Assembly: GCF_000827125.1 (NCBI RefSeq)
Contig: NZ_CP010311.1
Location: 3,411,524 to 3,475,523 of the forward strand
Origin: Geoalkalibacter subterraneus
GTDB taxonomy: Bacteria; Desulfobacterota; Desulfuromonadia; Desulfuromonadales; Geoalkalibacteraceae
Direction of reading: 5' to 3'
DNA: 64,000 bases
A model generated the notes under the pieces. The model did no database searches, had not been told where the DNA came from, and was given only the letters and a program-made list of their open reading frames with translations. Positions 21,392 to 28,913 of the stretch are shown here, one piece after another; position 1 is the first letter of the stretch; the number at the start of each line of letters is the position of its first letter. The position numbers and the translations under genes were made by a program.

Positions 21392-23579
21392 CGCCTCGCT
21401 CCCCTCTGGCCTTGCGGGCCCTCTCAGCAAACGGCTGCCAGCCGGACCGCAGCAGGCCCTTCTTGCCTTTCCCGGCCAGGAAGGCGTTGTAATCCGCCAG
21501 CCATTGCTGTTCTTTCTCGGTCAGCGCCTCGCCGCGCTTGCGCTCGGCTTCCAGCCGTTCGTAGGCTTCGTAGTCGTTGCTGGGCATGAAGTCGGCCTGC
21601 CCTTTTTTCTCGACCTTGGCGATGATGCGCTCTGACTTCTCCAGGGCTTCCGGCGCAATCTCGACGACCTCGGGGGCTTTGCGCGCCTCGATCGGTCCGC
21701 CGCGGCGCTCAAGCTCGATCTCTTCGGCCCGCCGCTCGACATTGCGCATGCGGTTTTTGTAGCGCTCCTCGCGGGCCTGCTCGACCTTCGAGACCGGGAA
21801 GAATGCGCTCTTGTTGGCGTCGCGCTTGGCGATCACGATCAGGCGGCCTTCCTGGTCGCGCACCCAAACGCGGCTGGCGTCGTGGATGTCGTAGCCCACC
21901 ATGACCTGCTCGCCGTGATAGTGCTCAAGCGCGGCATCGGCGTAGACGTTCTTCCACAACCGCACGATTCCCTTGCGGGTGGTGACTCTCTGATGCGGGC
22001 GAAACAGCAGCGCGATTTCGTCGTCGGTCAGGGTTTCGGGGCGCCAGCCACGTTCGAGCCAGCTGGCCCAGGCTTCAAGGGGGCACATGTTGCGGCGGCG
22101 GCCGGTCTGCGGGTCGGTAATGCGCGGCAGGGCCGAATGGGGGCGGCGGTTGTAATCTTCCACCGCGCTCTCCATCAGCAGCAGAAATTCCGCCCAGGGA
22201 ATCATCAGGTCGGACTGCACGTCGCGCTGCTCTTTCTGGGCCTGCTTCACCTCTTTATCCAGTGCGAGATAAACCTTGCGCTTGACGGCGGTGTCCATAT
22301 CCTTGCCGGTGTAGGTCGGCAGCTTCTTTGCGGCGCGAATCCACAATCCTTTATTGAGGTTTTCCACCAGGCCGCGCCCCTGCGGGTTGCCCGGGCGTCC
22401 GCTCTCGAAATTGATGCCGACCCGGGGGAAGAGGCCAGCCACCTTGTCGATGTTGACCTTCGCCATGTTGCCCGCGCCCTTGTCGGCATAAACGAACAGC
22501 GGCAGGCCGCCCACCGGTTTGTTTTCGTCGACGGTGACGCCGTGACGGATCGCGTCGGCCACCGTGGTTGCACTCTCGGCAAGCCCCGCGCTCCAGCCGA
22601 TCACCACCTTGGTCACCGTGTCGATCACAGCGCAGACCTCGGGGTGAAAGGGGCGGCCGTGGCTGGGGTGCGCCACGTAGGCTTTGAAACTGTGGCCGTC
22701 GATCTGCACGATGTCCAGCGGCAGGAACTCGCTCACGTCGCGCTGGCGGTACATGCGCTGGCCCCGCAGCTCGCTTGCGGTCTTGCGGCCGCGTTGCACA
22801 TCGAGGCGGCTGAACTTTTTCAGGAATCTGCGCGCTTGGCCCTCGCTGGGAATCGGTTCACCGGGCAGCGCAACCATCTTCATGCGCTCGATGGCGTCGG
22901 CCACGCTGATTTTCTGCGGCACCTGGTACTGCTTGAGAAACGCGGCGGCCCAGGGCGGCAGCTGATCCTTTTCAACGGTTTTCGGGGCCAGGGCGGCGTA
23001 GTTTCCGCCGGATTTTTTGTAATCGCTCCACCACCGCATCAGGGTGCGCCGCGACAGAGCCCGTGCCCCGCCTTTGCCGGATCGCGCGTTGGCCACCGGC
23101 ACCAGCTCCTGCAGCTCCTCGGGCAGCGTGCCCGCCTTCGATTCGCGCACCAGGTAGTCAATCCCTTTAGAGACGCCGGCTTCCATCTCGGCCCGTTCGA
23201 TCAGGCGAATAAACACCAGGCGCGCATCCATGCGCCGCTGCTGCCATGTTTTGAGCGAACCCAGGTCCTGCACGTCGATCACGGCGGGAAGGCCGGCATC
23301 CTCCTTGGTCGCAAGGGCGGTTTGCGGATCGTCGCAAGGCAGCGCCTCGGGGATCTGGCGCGTCTCTTCGGTGAGCTTTCCCAGCTGTTGATCGGCCAGG
23401 TAGCCGCGGATCAGCTCGCGCTCCTCCCTCGAAATCGGCAGCGCCGCCAGGTCGTAGACCTTTCCGCCGCCTTTGGCCCGCTTCGGCAGCGGCGTCCAGC
23501 CTTCGTTCGCGGCGCGCTTTCTGATGGCCCTGTCACCAACGCCAAGCGCGGCGGCTATGTCGGATGTTTTCACGTTCAT
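21384..23579 (-). CDS. MuA-like DDE transposase
   Basis: A 731-residue replicative transposase. The N-terminus has a helix-turn-helix (DIAAALGVGDRAIRKRA). The catalytic core has Asp294 (DIVQIDGHSF), Asp366 (FVYADKGAGN) and Glu406 (GRGLVENLNKG), spaced like D269, D336 and E392 of MuA. The C-terminal part is charged and would contact MuB and ClpX. It recognises phage end repeats and drives integration and replication by transposition. Confidence 0.95.
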   Translation of the reverse strand: MNVKTSDIAAALGVGDRAIRKRAANEGWTPLPKRAKGGGKVYDLAALPISREERELIRGYLADQQLGKLTEETRQIPEALPCDDPQTALATKEDAGLPAVIDVQDLGSLKTWQQRRMDARLVFIRLIERAEMEAGVSKGIDYLVRESKAGTLPEELQELVPVANARSGKGGARALSRRTLMRWWSDYKKSGGNYAALAPKTVEKDQLPPWAAAFLKQYQVPQKISVADAIERMKMVALPGEPIPSEGQARRFLKKFSRLDVQRGRKTASELRGQRMYRQRDVSEFLPLDIVQIDGHSFKAYVAHPSHGRPFHPEVCAVIDTVTKVVIGWSAGLAESATTVADAIRHGVTVDENKPVGGLPLFVYADKGAGNMAKVNIDKVAGLFPRVGINFESGRPGNPQGRGLVENLNKGLWIRAAKKLPTYTGKDMDTAVKRKVYLALDKEVKQAQKEQRDVQSDLMIPWAEFLLLMESAVEDYNRRPHSALPRITDPQTGRRRNMCPLEAWASWLERGWRPETLTDDEIALLFRPHQRVTTRKGIVRLWKNVYADAALEHYHGEQVMVGYDIHDASRVWVRDQEGRLIVIAKRDANKSAFFPVSKVEQAREERYKNRMRNVERRAEEIELERRGGPIEARKAPEVVEIAPEALEKSERIIAKVEKKGQADFMPSNDYEAYERLEAERKRGEALTEKEQQWLADYNAFLAGKGKKGLLRSGWQPFAERARKARGERGDE

Positions 23580-23605
23580 CGCTCGACTCTCCCGGGGGAA
23601 ACTTG

Positions 23606-23875
23606 CTATTGCCGTGGCTTGCGCCCTCGTTTACAATGTTTCCCCGCCCCGTAGCGCTCGGGCCAGATCTGTTCGGGGGGCATCCCCAGCTTTGCTGCGA
23701 TGGCCCGCTCCATCCGGGGGCGCCGGTCGGTCATGGCGCGTCCCACCGCCTGGCGCGAAACGCCAAGCTCTCGCGCGATGGTGGCAAAAGATTCGCCGCG
23801 CAGCTCAAGCTGGCCCTTGACCCAGACGCGGCGCTCTGCGTCGCTGAGCCCTTTTTTCGGGAAAGGAGCAATCAT
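23606..23875 (-). CDS. Ner-like DNA-binding regulator
   Basis: An 89-residue helix-turn-helix protein of the Ner/Nlp type: GLSDAERRVWVKGQLELRGE, then SFATIARELGVSRQAVGRAM and AKLGMPPEQIWPERY, the last being a family hallmark. Its ATG overlaps the preceding gene's stop (ATGA). In Mu, Ner represses the early and repressor promoters to commit to lytic growth. Confidence 0.88.
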   Translation of the reverse strand: MIAPFPKKGLSDAERRVWVKGQLELRGESFATIARELGVSRQAVGRAMTDRRPRMERAIAAKLGMPPEQIWPERYGAGKHCKRGRKPRQ

Positions 23876-24297
23876 GGACGTGTCCTCCCTGCTGAGATGG
23901 TCTCTCGGACGCGGTAGCGAGCTTCGGAGAGAGTTTTCCGAACAAGATATTTCCACGCTGTGGCAAGACCTGCGGTCAATGGGCAGTGCCCGCTGGGGAG
24001 TTTGGCTTCGCGAGCACAGGCCTCACATAGCCTCTCTCGCTGCCGCCGCGCCTCGCGAGCTGCGCGCAGAGCTTGAGCCTCTGGATCGTTCTTTTCGGCT
24101 TCGTATCTTGCTAGGAGTGCTGCTCTGTAATCTTGAATCGTCCAGGTTTTTCGAGATTCTGGAGTATGTGGTGTTTGACCAGGACGCGCCGCCGGAGGCT
24201 CTTCAGTCCGGGGCAGCCGAGGCTTACGATCTGATTCGGCATGATGCGCCACAGCCTCTGTGGCCGTTTGCGGGCGATTCTCCGTTTGGGGGTTCAT
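23872..24297 (-). CDS. First gene of the early operon, unknown function
   Basis: A 141-residue protein beginning MNPQTENRPQTATEAVAHHA, with a helical Ala/Arg/Glu-rich centre and a small Cys cluster (CEACAREAKLPSGHC). The start follows AAAGGAGACTGTCT. It is the first gene behind the early promoter, and one CCAAACGG operator-like box overlaps its start (24282-24289). The reverse strand is also open but lacks a comparable ribosome binding site. The family is not recognised. Confidence 0.6.
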   Translation of the reverse strand: MNPQTENRPQTATEAVAHHAESDRKPRLPRTEEPPAARPGQTPHTPESRKTWTIQDYRAALLARYEAEKNDPEAQALRAAREARRQRERLCEACAREAKLPSGHCPLTAGLATAWKYLVRKTLSEARYRVRETISAGRTRP

Positions 24298-24604
24298 AGA
24301 CAGTCTCCTTTGCCGACTTCGTGTCGGTTTTTTTAGTAACCGTTTGGTTGACCTGAAAACGACTATAAGTCCCCAAACGGAAACCTGTCAAGGTCAAATT
24401 TACCGTATGGCCTTTTTTTATAAACCGTTCGGATTTTTTCATTCTGGGAGTTTTCGTTTGGTTCCGACTTAACAAAAAGCCAGAAGTCGGAACCAATGAC
24501 AGATTTTCATTTAATTACAATACCTTGCGGTCTAGTCGGAACCGCTTGCAGGATTTTGCCATAGTTCCGACTTTACAAGCAGAGAAGTCGGAACTCCCAA
24601 ACGG
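24282..24604. promoter_or_regulatory. Lysis-lysogeny operator region with two repeated boxes
   Basis: Two motif families alternate between the divergent repressor and early genes. Box A, GTTCCGACTT/AAGTCGGAAC, occurs at 24461-24470, 24484-24493, 24534-24542, 24564-24573 and 24585-24594; copies 1-2 and 4-5 form inverted pairs. Box B, CCAAACGG/CCGTTTGG, is exact at 24282, 24340, 24373 and 24597, with one-mismatch copies at 24425 and 24454. One box B sits between the -35 and -10 of the early promoter. Binding by the repressor and the Ner-like protein is inferred. Confidence 0.75.
24362..24391 (-). promoter_or_regulatory. Early promoter of the Mu-like prophage
   Basis: On the minus strand TTGACA (24391-24386), an 18-base spacer and TATAGT (24367-24362), about 65 bases upstream of the first early ATG at 24297. 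A box B copy (24373-24380) lies in the spacer. Downstream in the leader there is a small hairpin CCGAC-N5-GTCGG (24313-24327) before the ribosome binding site. Confidence 0.7.
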
Positions 24605-24619
24605 ACATCGGAGATAGGT

Positions 24620-25294
24620 ATGGAAAGCATAGGGAGCCGAATAAAAGCTATTCGAGGCGAAGAGCTCCAGGAGGGATTTGCAAAAAAGGTAGGTGTTTCA
24701 AAGATGACTGTAGGTCGATGGGAGCGTGGAGAGAGATTTCCCAATTTTGAAGACTTACAGAATATTTTAAAGACCTGCCCTGAAATCAGCCCAGCCTGGC
24801 TTCTTGCCGGAGAAGGCCCCATGCTGCGCCAGGCAGATAACGACAGCGCCTGTTTCAGTGCGCAGGAGTGCCTCAGCGGCGATTTCGCCCTGGTGCCGCG
24901 CTACAACGTCTGCGTCAGCTCCGGCGGCGGGGCCGTGATCGAAAGCGAGCAGGTTGTCGATTATCTGGCGTTTAAAAGAAATTGGATCAGCGAGATGGGC
25001 TTGCAAGTTGATCGCCTCGCTCTGGTGACCGCCATAGGCGATTCAATGAGCCCGACCATCCAGGAAGGCAATCTCCTCCTGGTCGACCTAAGTCAGACAC
25101 ACGTCCAGGACGGCGCGATCTACACACTAAGAATGGATTCAACCCTCGTCGCAAAACGACTTCAACGAAAAATAGACGGCGGAATTATCGTTAAAAGCGA
25201 CAATCCCGACTATTCAGACCTGTTCGTGGACGTCAAAGACCTGAACATGCTGAATATCGTTGGGCGTGTTGTTTGGGCGGGGCGGAGGATGTAA
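24620..25294 (+). CDS. Prophage repressor, XRE helix-turn-helix plus S24 peptidase
   Basis: A 224-residue CI/LexA-type repressor. Residues 5-50 form the helix-turn-helix (GFAKKVGVSKMTVGRWERGE). The C-terminal S24 domain has the catalytic Ser142 in GDSMSPTIQEG and Lys179 in TLVAKR, so it should self-cleave in the SOS response. It is transcribed away from the early operon, the arrangement of Mu c. The ribosome binding site is GGAGATAGGT. It is S24-type rather than the Mu c-type repressor. Confidence 0.92.
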   Translation: MESIGSRIKAIRGEELQEGFAKKVGVSKMTVGRWERGERFPNFEDLQNILKTCPEISPAWLLAGEGPMLRQADNDSACFSAQECLSGDFALVPRYNVCVSSGGGAVIESEQVVDYLAFKRNWISEMGLQVDRLALVTAIGDSMSPTIQEGNLLLVDLSQTHVQDGAIYTLRMDSTLVAKRLQRKIDGGIIVKSDNPDYSDLFVDVKDLNMLNIVGRVVWAGRRM

Positions 25295-25394
25295 GAGCAA
25301 AGAGTTACTTTTCACGCAGGTGATTGACAAATCCAGCGGATAGCCAGCCAGAGGCCGCACCCACAAGCAGCAGAACAATCCCAAGGAGAGAGTC

Positions 25395-25811
25395 ATGCAA
25401 GGTATTGTCTTCGGAATCTTTGCTCATCCCTTGATCACGATGGTCATAGGGTTCCTTTTCGGCTTCTACGGACGAGTTCTGACGGATAGGTTCAAGCTTT
25501 CCAGGCAAGCCGGGTCCGACCTCGTCGCTACTATAGACAGTGAGCTTCTGTCTTTGACTAGCAGACGACGCGCAGATGGTTGTACCAACTACAAAGCCGT
25601 TGAAATTACCACCCGCGAGATATCCAGGTATCGTAGCCTGGCAAGCAGAAAAATCCGAAAACGCATCAGCACTTACTGCCAGGAATACAAAAGCCAGATA
25701 GAACACCACCGTTTGCACGAAGACCCAAGCGAATTGTTTTTTGGCTACCGAAACCACTTTGCAGCGGCTGATGCTCTTAAAAAAATACGATTTGAGATTT
25801 GCAAAGAATAA
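25395..25811 (+). CDS. Membrane-anchored protein downstream of the repressor
   Basis: A 138-residue protein with an N-terminal hydrophobic segment (VFGIFAHPLITMVIGFLFGF) and a basic cytoplasmic-type C-terminal part. The ATG follows CAAGGAGAGAGTC, a strong ribosome binding site, and it could be a lysogeny gene co-transcribed with the repressor. The opposite strand is also open over 25305-25928, with apparent membrane segments, but without as good a ribosome binding site. The function is unknown. Confidence 0.55.
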   Translation: MQGIVFGIFAHPLITMVIGFLFGFYGRVLTDRFKLSRQAGSDLVATIDSELLSLTSRRRADGCTNYKAVEITTREISRYRSLASRKIRKRISTYCQEYKSQIEHHRLHEDPSELFFGYRNHFAAADALKKIRFEICKE

Positions 25812-25859
25812 ACGAACCATTGCTGACATCCTTTCCTTGCCTCGATTTGCACAGCTTTT

Positions 25860-25927
25860 CAGTGCCAAATCACGCAACAGAAAACGCTGCACTGGATAAA
25901 TATGTCGAAATCCAGTGCCAAATTGCA
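25860..25927. repeat. Candidate terminal repeats of the Mu-like prophage (c end)
   Basis: CAGTGCCAAAT occurs at 25860 and 25913; GCACTGGAT (25889-25897) is an inverted copy of ATCCAGTGC (25910-25918). Clustered direct and inverted repeats just outside the repressor module fit transposase-binding sites at the phage end. The end itself could be the CA at 25926-25927, since Mu-type ends read TG...CA. The matching other end is outside the window. Confidence 0.45.
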
Positions 25928-26062
25928 AAAATTTCGTTGGCGGTTAAACTTTTTCTCAAAGCCCGATAAATAAAGGCTTCCCGTTCAATCCCATCGTTTC
26001 CAAATCGTTCCCGGCTTAGTGCCATAGCAACCAGTGGGTAACACTGTTTTTCCCGTCTTTTT

Positions 26063-26242
26063 TCAACCCGGCAACAGTTCGACCAGCAGGCCAAGTGCTT
26101 CACTTTTTGTGATCCTGAACGGTGTCTCCGACTCCAGCCCCTTTTCCGTTTTGAGCCGTCGGATAAGCTCGACCATGCCCTCAGGTGCAAGTTCATTGCC
26201 TGCCTGCTGCTCGATTCGTTCAAGTCGTGTTTTTAGTCGCAT
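26063..26242 (-). CDS. Small island protein with charged helix
   Basis: A 59-residue protein (MRLKTRLERIEQQAGNELAP, then MVELIRRLKTEKGLESETPF). An upstream ATG at 26269 is possible. It is the left-most gene I can place in the island beside the prophage end. The family is unknown. Confidence 0.5.
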   Translation of the reverse strand: MRLKTRLERIEQQAGNELAPEGMVELIRRLKTEKGLESETPFRITKSEALGLLVELLPG

Positions 26243-26255
26243 GGTATCTGCTCCG

Positions 26256-26462
26256 TTACTGCGTAACAATTGCTCCGCAAATCAGCAGTAACTGATCCGC
26301 AACTGCCGCCCATTCTCTGGAGTAAAAAAACATTATCTGCCGATTCGGGTCGATCAAGTCGCAAGCAATCGCCAGAATGGGAGACTTTCGTCGGCGTTGC
26401 GGGTAGTGGGTGCCGCCAGGGTCATTCACTCCCGGCGGTTCATATACGCGCTTCACACGCAA
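26256..26462 (-). CDS. Small ORF of uncertain status
   Basis: A 68-residue ORF (MRVKRVYEPPGVNDPGGTHY, then PNRQIMFFYSREWAAVADQL). It has reasonable amino-acid composition and the same direction as its neighbours but no clear ribosome binding site. Confidence 0.35.
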   Translation of the reverse strand: MRVKRVYEPPGVNDPGGTHYPQRRRKSPILAIACDLIDPNRQIMFFYSREWAAVADQLLLICGAIVTQ

Positions 26463-26790
26463 GCAATGACCACACCATGTAAATCAATCCGCCGTCCTGC
26501 CTGCCGTTCGTCGCTCACAGGGCAAATCTGAGCGCCGGTTGTGAGTAAATGACAGCTACACACTTGTAGTTTCTGGAAAGGATTATTGATTGAGCAAACA
26601 CTGCATGACTGTTGAGAAAAACCGAGATGGTATGATACATGCTTTCTGAGTAAATAATGGCATCAAACCGCCGCCGTTTGAGTAATAAAAAACCTCTGCC
26701 ACCACAAAGGGCGACAGGGGCATAACTCCCGGCCATGGCCACGGAACCGGATTTTTCACGTTGTTGATCATGGGCTGATAACGCTTGTTA
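26463..26790. other. Intergenic stretch in the island
   Basis: About 330 bases with lower GC than either neighbour. A minus-strand ORF at 26515-26742 exists but looks unlike a real protein. I see no repeat or RNA gene here. Confidence 0.4.
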
Positions 26791-27066
26791 TCAGTCGCAC
26801 TTGCTGATCTGCCGAAACATCATAAACGCCTGTTCGCCCTGTGTCTTGGCGTGATCCAGTGCCCTTTGCTGGAGTGCTTCGTCGGATTCGCCATCCATCC
26901 GCAGGATGTCAACGTCGCCATAGCGCCAGCCGATTGCAGGGACGCGCCAGCCATCAGAGGCGTTGCCATGCTCTTTTGAAACAAGGCATATCCATAATGC
27001 CCTCGGTTCCGTGGGAGAATGCCGGGCCTCGAGTTCGTCAAGTCGCCGCCTCAATGTTCGAGTCAT
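26791..27066 (-). CDS. Unknown island protein (91 residues)
   Basis: MTRTLRRRLDELEARHSPTE, followed by a mixed alpha/beta-looking region and DEALQQRALDHAKTQGEQAF. The start overlaps the DUF5681 stop by four bases, so it is coupled. It has no recognised family. Confidence 0.6.
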   Translation of the reverse strand: MTRTLRRRLDELEARHSPTEPRALWICLVSKEHGNASDGWRVPAIGWRYGDVDILRMDGESDEALQQRALDHAKTQGEQAFMMFRQISKCD

Positions 27067-27500
27067 TTCTCCAGACTCCTTTCGAGTTCGGCCAGTCGCT
27101 GTTCGAGTTCGTCAATCTCGCGGACTTTCGCCATAGTGGATAGCGCCTGCATCAGCTGGCCGGCAATGTCCGGTGCAATAGTGCCATCAGTAGCCGCCTG
27201 CAATATCCGTTGCGCCTGATCCAGCAGATTGCCGCTTGCTGGCATCTCCAGTTGAATTGGTGCGGCCTGACCCTTCAGCGGTGGTGCAATTCGCGCCAGA
27301 CAGGCATTCAGCGCCGTTGTGTCGCCTGCCAGTGCAAGGTTGATTGCAGTCTGTGTCAACTGTTCGGCATTCGCCATCAGCAGACGCCTTGCCGGGTTCT
27401 CGACGGGTCGCCCTGACGGGTTGCCGCTTGCGCCTTTTTTCCACCGACCATCCTTGGTGCGTGATTTGGCCGTGCTTTCAGGGTGTGGTGATTTCTTCAT
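27063..27500 (-). CDS. DUF5681-domain protein
   Basis: A 145-residue protein with the DUF5681 signature near the N-terminus: TKDGRWKKGASGNPSGRPVE (GxxGNPxGRP). The family is frequent in mobile elements and near phage packaging genes. The C-terminal half is a charged helix (EIDELEQRLAELERSLEK). It overlaps the next gene by four bases and the upstream gene by 23. The exact function is unknown. Confidence 0.78.
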   Translation of the reverse strand: MKKSPHPESTAKSRTKDGRWKKGASGNPSGRPVENPARRLLMANAEQLTQTAINLALAGDTTALNACLARIAPPLKGQAAPIQLEMPASGNLLDQAQRILQAATDGTIAPDIAGQLMQALSTMAKVREIDELEQRLAELERSLEK

Positions 27501-27855
27501 GGAACAGACTCCCTTCTATACTTGCGTATGCCGTACATTGCCTTTTTGCGTGGGGCCATGGGTAGGTCGGGATCTCGCCAATGCTACAAGCGCCCCTGCC
27601 TTGCTCCGGGTTGATGGTGTCGCGCTCAAAGTGTCGGCATGGCCCGCAGGTGACAACAGTCGCCGCCGCCGGTTTAGAATAAAATCCTGACGGTGCCGGG
27701 GTGGTTTTTTCGGTGGCCCGATCCCCTGCTAAAGTCGCTAAAGTTGCTAAAGTTTCGTTTTCATCCGGTTCGGGTTTAGCAACTTTAGCGACTTTAGCGG
27801 CCCCCGCCGTGCTGAATTGGAATTTCGGGAACAGACTCACGCTGTTACCTCCCAT
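27478..27855 (-). CDS. Cys-containing island protein with AKVAKVAK/ATLATLA repeats
   Basis: A 125-residue protein. Its N-terminal third contains the peptide repeats AAKVAKVAK and ATLATLA, encoded by a perfect 24-bp inverted repeat (27728-27751 and 27775-27798). The C-terminal half has a CGPCRHF cysteine pair with later cysteines (GACSIGE, KRQCTAY), a likely metal site. It overlaps the primase gene end by 19 bases and follows it in the operon. Confidence 0.65.
   Translation of the reverse strand: MGGNSVSLFPKFQFSTAGAAKVAKVAKPEPDENETLATLATLAGDRATEKTTPAPSGFYSKPAAATVVTCGPCRHFERDTINPEQGRGACSIGEIPTYPWPHAKRQCTAYASIEGSLFHEEITTP
27728..27798. repeat. Perfect 24-bp inverted repeat inside a gene
   Basis: Arms at 27728-27751 and 27775-27798 with a 23-base spacer. 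Each arm is itself about two and a half copies of the nine-base unit GCTAAAGTC/GTT. Confidence 0.9.
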
Positions 27856-28820
27856 ACTTCCCGCCGCTTTTTCCCGCCTATTTCTGCGCCGCCATCAACC
27901 GCCCTGATCCGTCTGTGTTGCTCCAGAATTTCAACAATCCGCTGGGCTGTTTTTCGGTCTCTGACGCGATTTGGGCCGCGCTGATATAAACAGGGCAAGC
28001 TAAAGCGTCCGCCCTGCTCCGTCGCCCATGTCAAACAGGTTTCGGCAAGTACCAGCTCCGGGTCGTCGGCACTGCTATGGAATAAGCGCAACGATTCGCC
28101 AAGGTAGAATTGAGCGATTGAAATCCCGGCCTGAATCTCCAACTTGGTGATGGTGGTTTGTGCCGGGTCGTCGATAATTGCCAGAGTGCCCGCGATCCGC
28201 GCCGCCTGCTCCGCTGCCTTGCAGGCGAACCCCTTAATCGGTGCAAGTGCTTCGCCCTCCCTGCAAAGCAATTCAACATGATCATGAAACCTGATCCATT
28301 CCCCTTTGGCGTCGCTTGTCAGTGTAATTTGTCGCGGGTTCAGCTCGTTGCGCTCGCCGTCTGCTATGGGTTGCGGGTATTCAAGCAACGCCATCATGGT
28401 TGAAAAATAACGCCTTGCCTCGATGGTGCTGTTCAGGTCAACAGACTTATAAAGACGGGTGCCGATGGTGCTTTGGGGGTAGCAGGTCAAACAACGCGAC
28501 AATAGTCCCTGATCCGCCAGGGTCTGGTTTGCCAGCAACCGACCAGATATTCCCGGTTGCAACATCAGATGGACCGAACAACGTCGTCCATACAATAAAA
28601 TATTGCCGTCTTTACTCCGTGTTCGATCAATAGGGCTGCCGTCCCAGAGTTTGGATAGTCCCGCCGCTGTTTTGAGCTGATTATCTTGGTTCATAGCGTG
28701 ACCGCCGACAAAGCGGCCACCTTCGCTGCTGAAAATTCCAAGGGACGGTTGCCCGTGCTGTAGTAGCACGACAATGCCCTCATAAGTCGGTTCTTCCGTG
28801 ATGATCTGTCCCTTGATCAG
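27837..28820 (-). pseudogene. C-terminal part of a toprim/DUF3987 primase-helicase split by an IS21 element
   Basis: This reading frame continues the gene interrupted at 31542. It carries the DUF3987 pattern EEPTYEGIVVLLQHGQPSLG, FSSEGGRFVGGHAM and GDRTRSKDGNILLYGRRCSV-like region (in the forms SPIDRTRSKDGNILLYGRRC). Joining it to the N-terminal part at the 8-bp target duplication restores one frame (PPIKGLIKGQIITEEPTYEG). The fragment on its own has no good start codon, so it is probably inactive. Confidence 0.88.
28813..28820. repeat. Target site duplication, left copy
   Basis: TTGATCAG, repeated at 31542-31549 on the other side of the IS21-family element. Confidence 0.85.
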
Positions 28821-28913
28821 CGACAATTAAATCTCCCGTCCGGCGACAATTATAATTCCCGAAATTTTTAGGGGATTGTAAGCTTCCGCCCATCTTTAAA
28901 GAAAGGATGGCGG

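Noticed and set aside
23700..24299. Plus-strand ORF over the start of the early operon
   Set aside because: It runs against the Ner-like gene and the first early gene, both of which have strong start signals and an ATGA overlap.
25305..25928. Minus-strand 207-residue ORF opposite the 25395-25811 gene
   Set aside because: It has membrane-like segments, but these mirror the plus-strand gene, and it has no good ribosome binding site. The plus-strand gene has CAAGGAGAGAG before its ATG. Some doubt remains because its last 40 residues look plausible.
26515..26742. 75-residue minus-strand ORF in the island
   Set aside because: Composition and lack of a ribosome binding site make it unlikely to be a gene.
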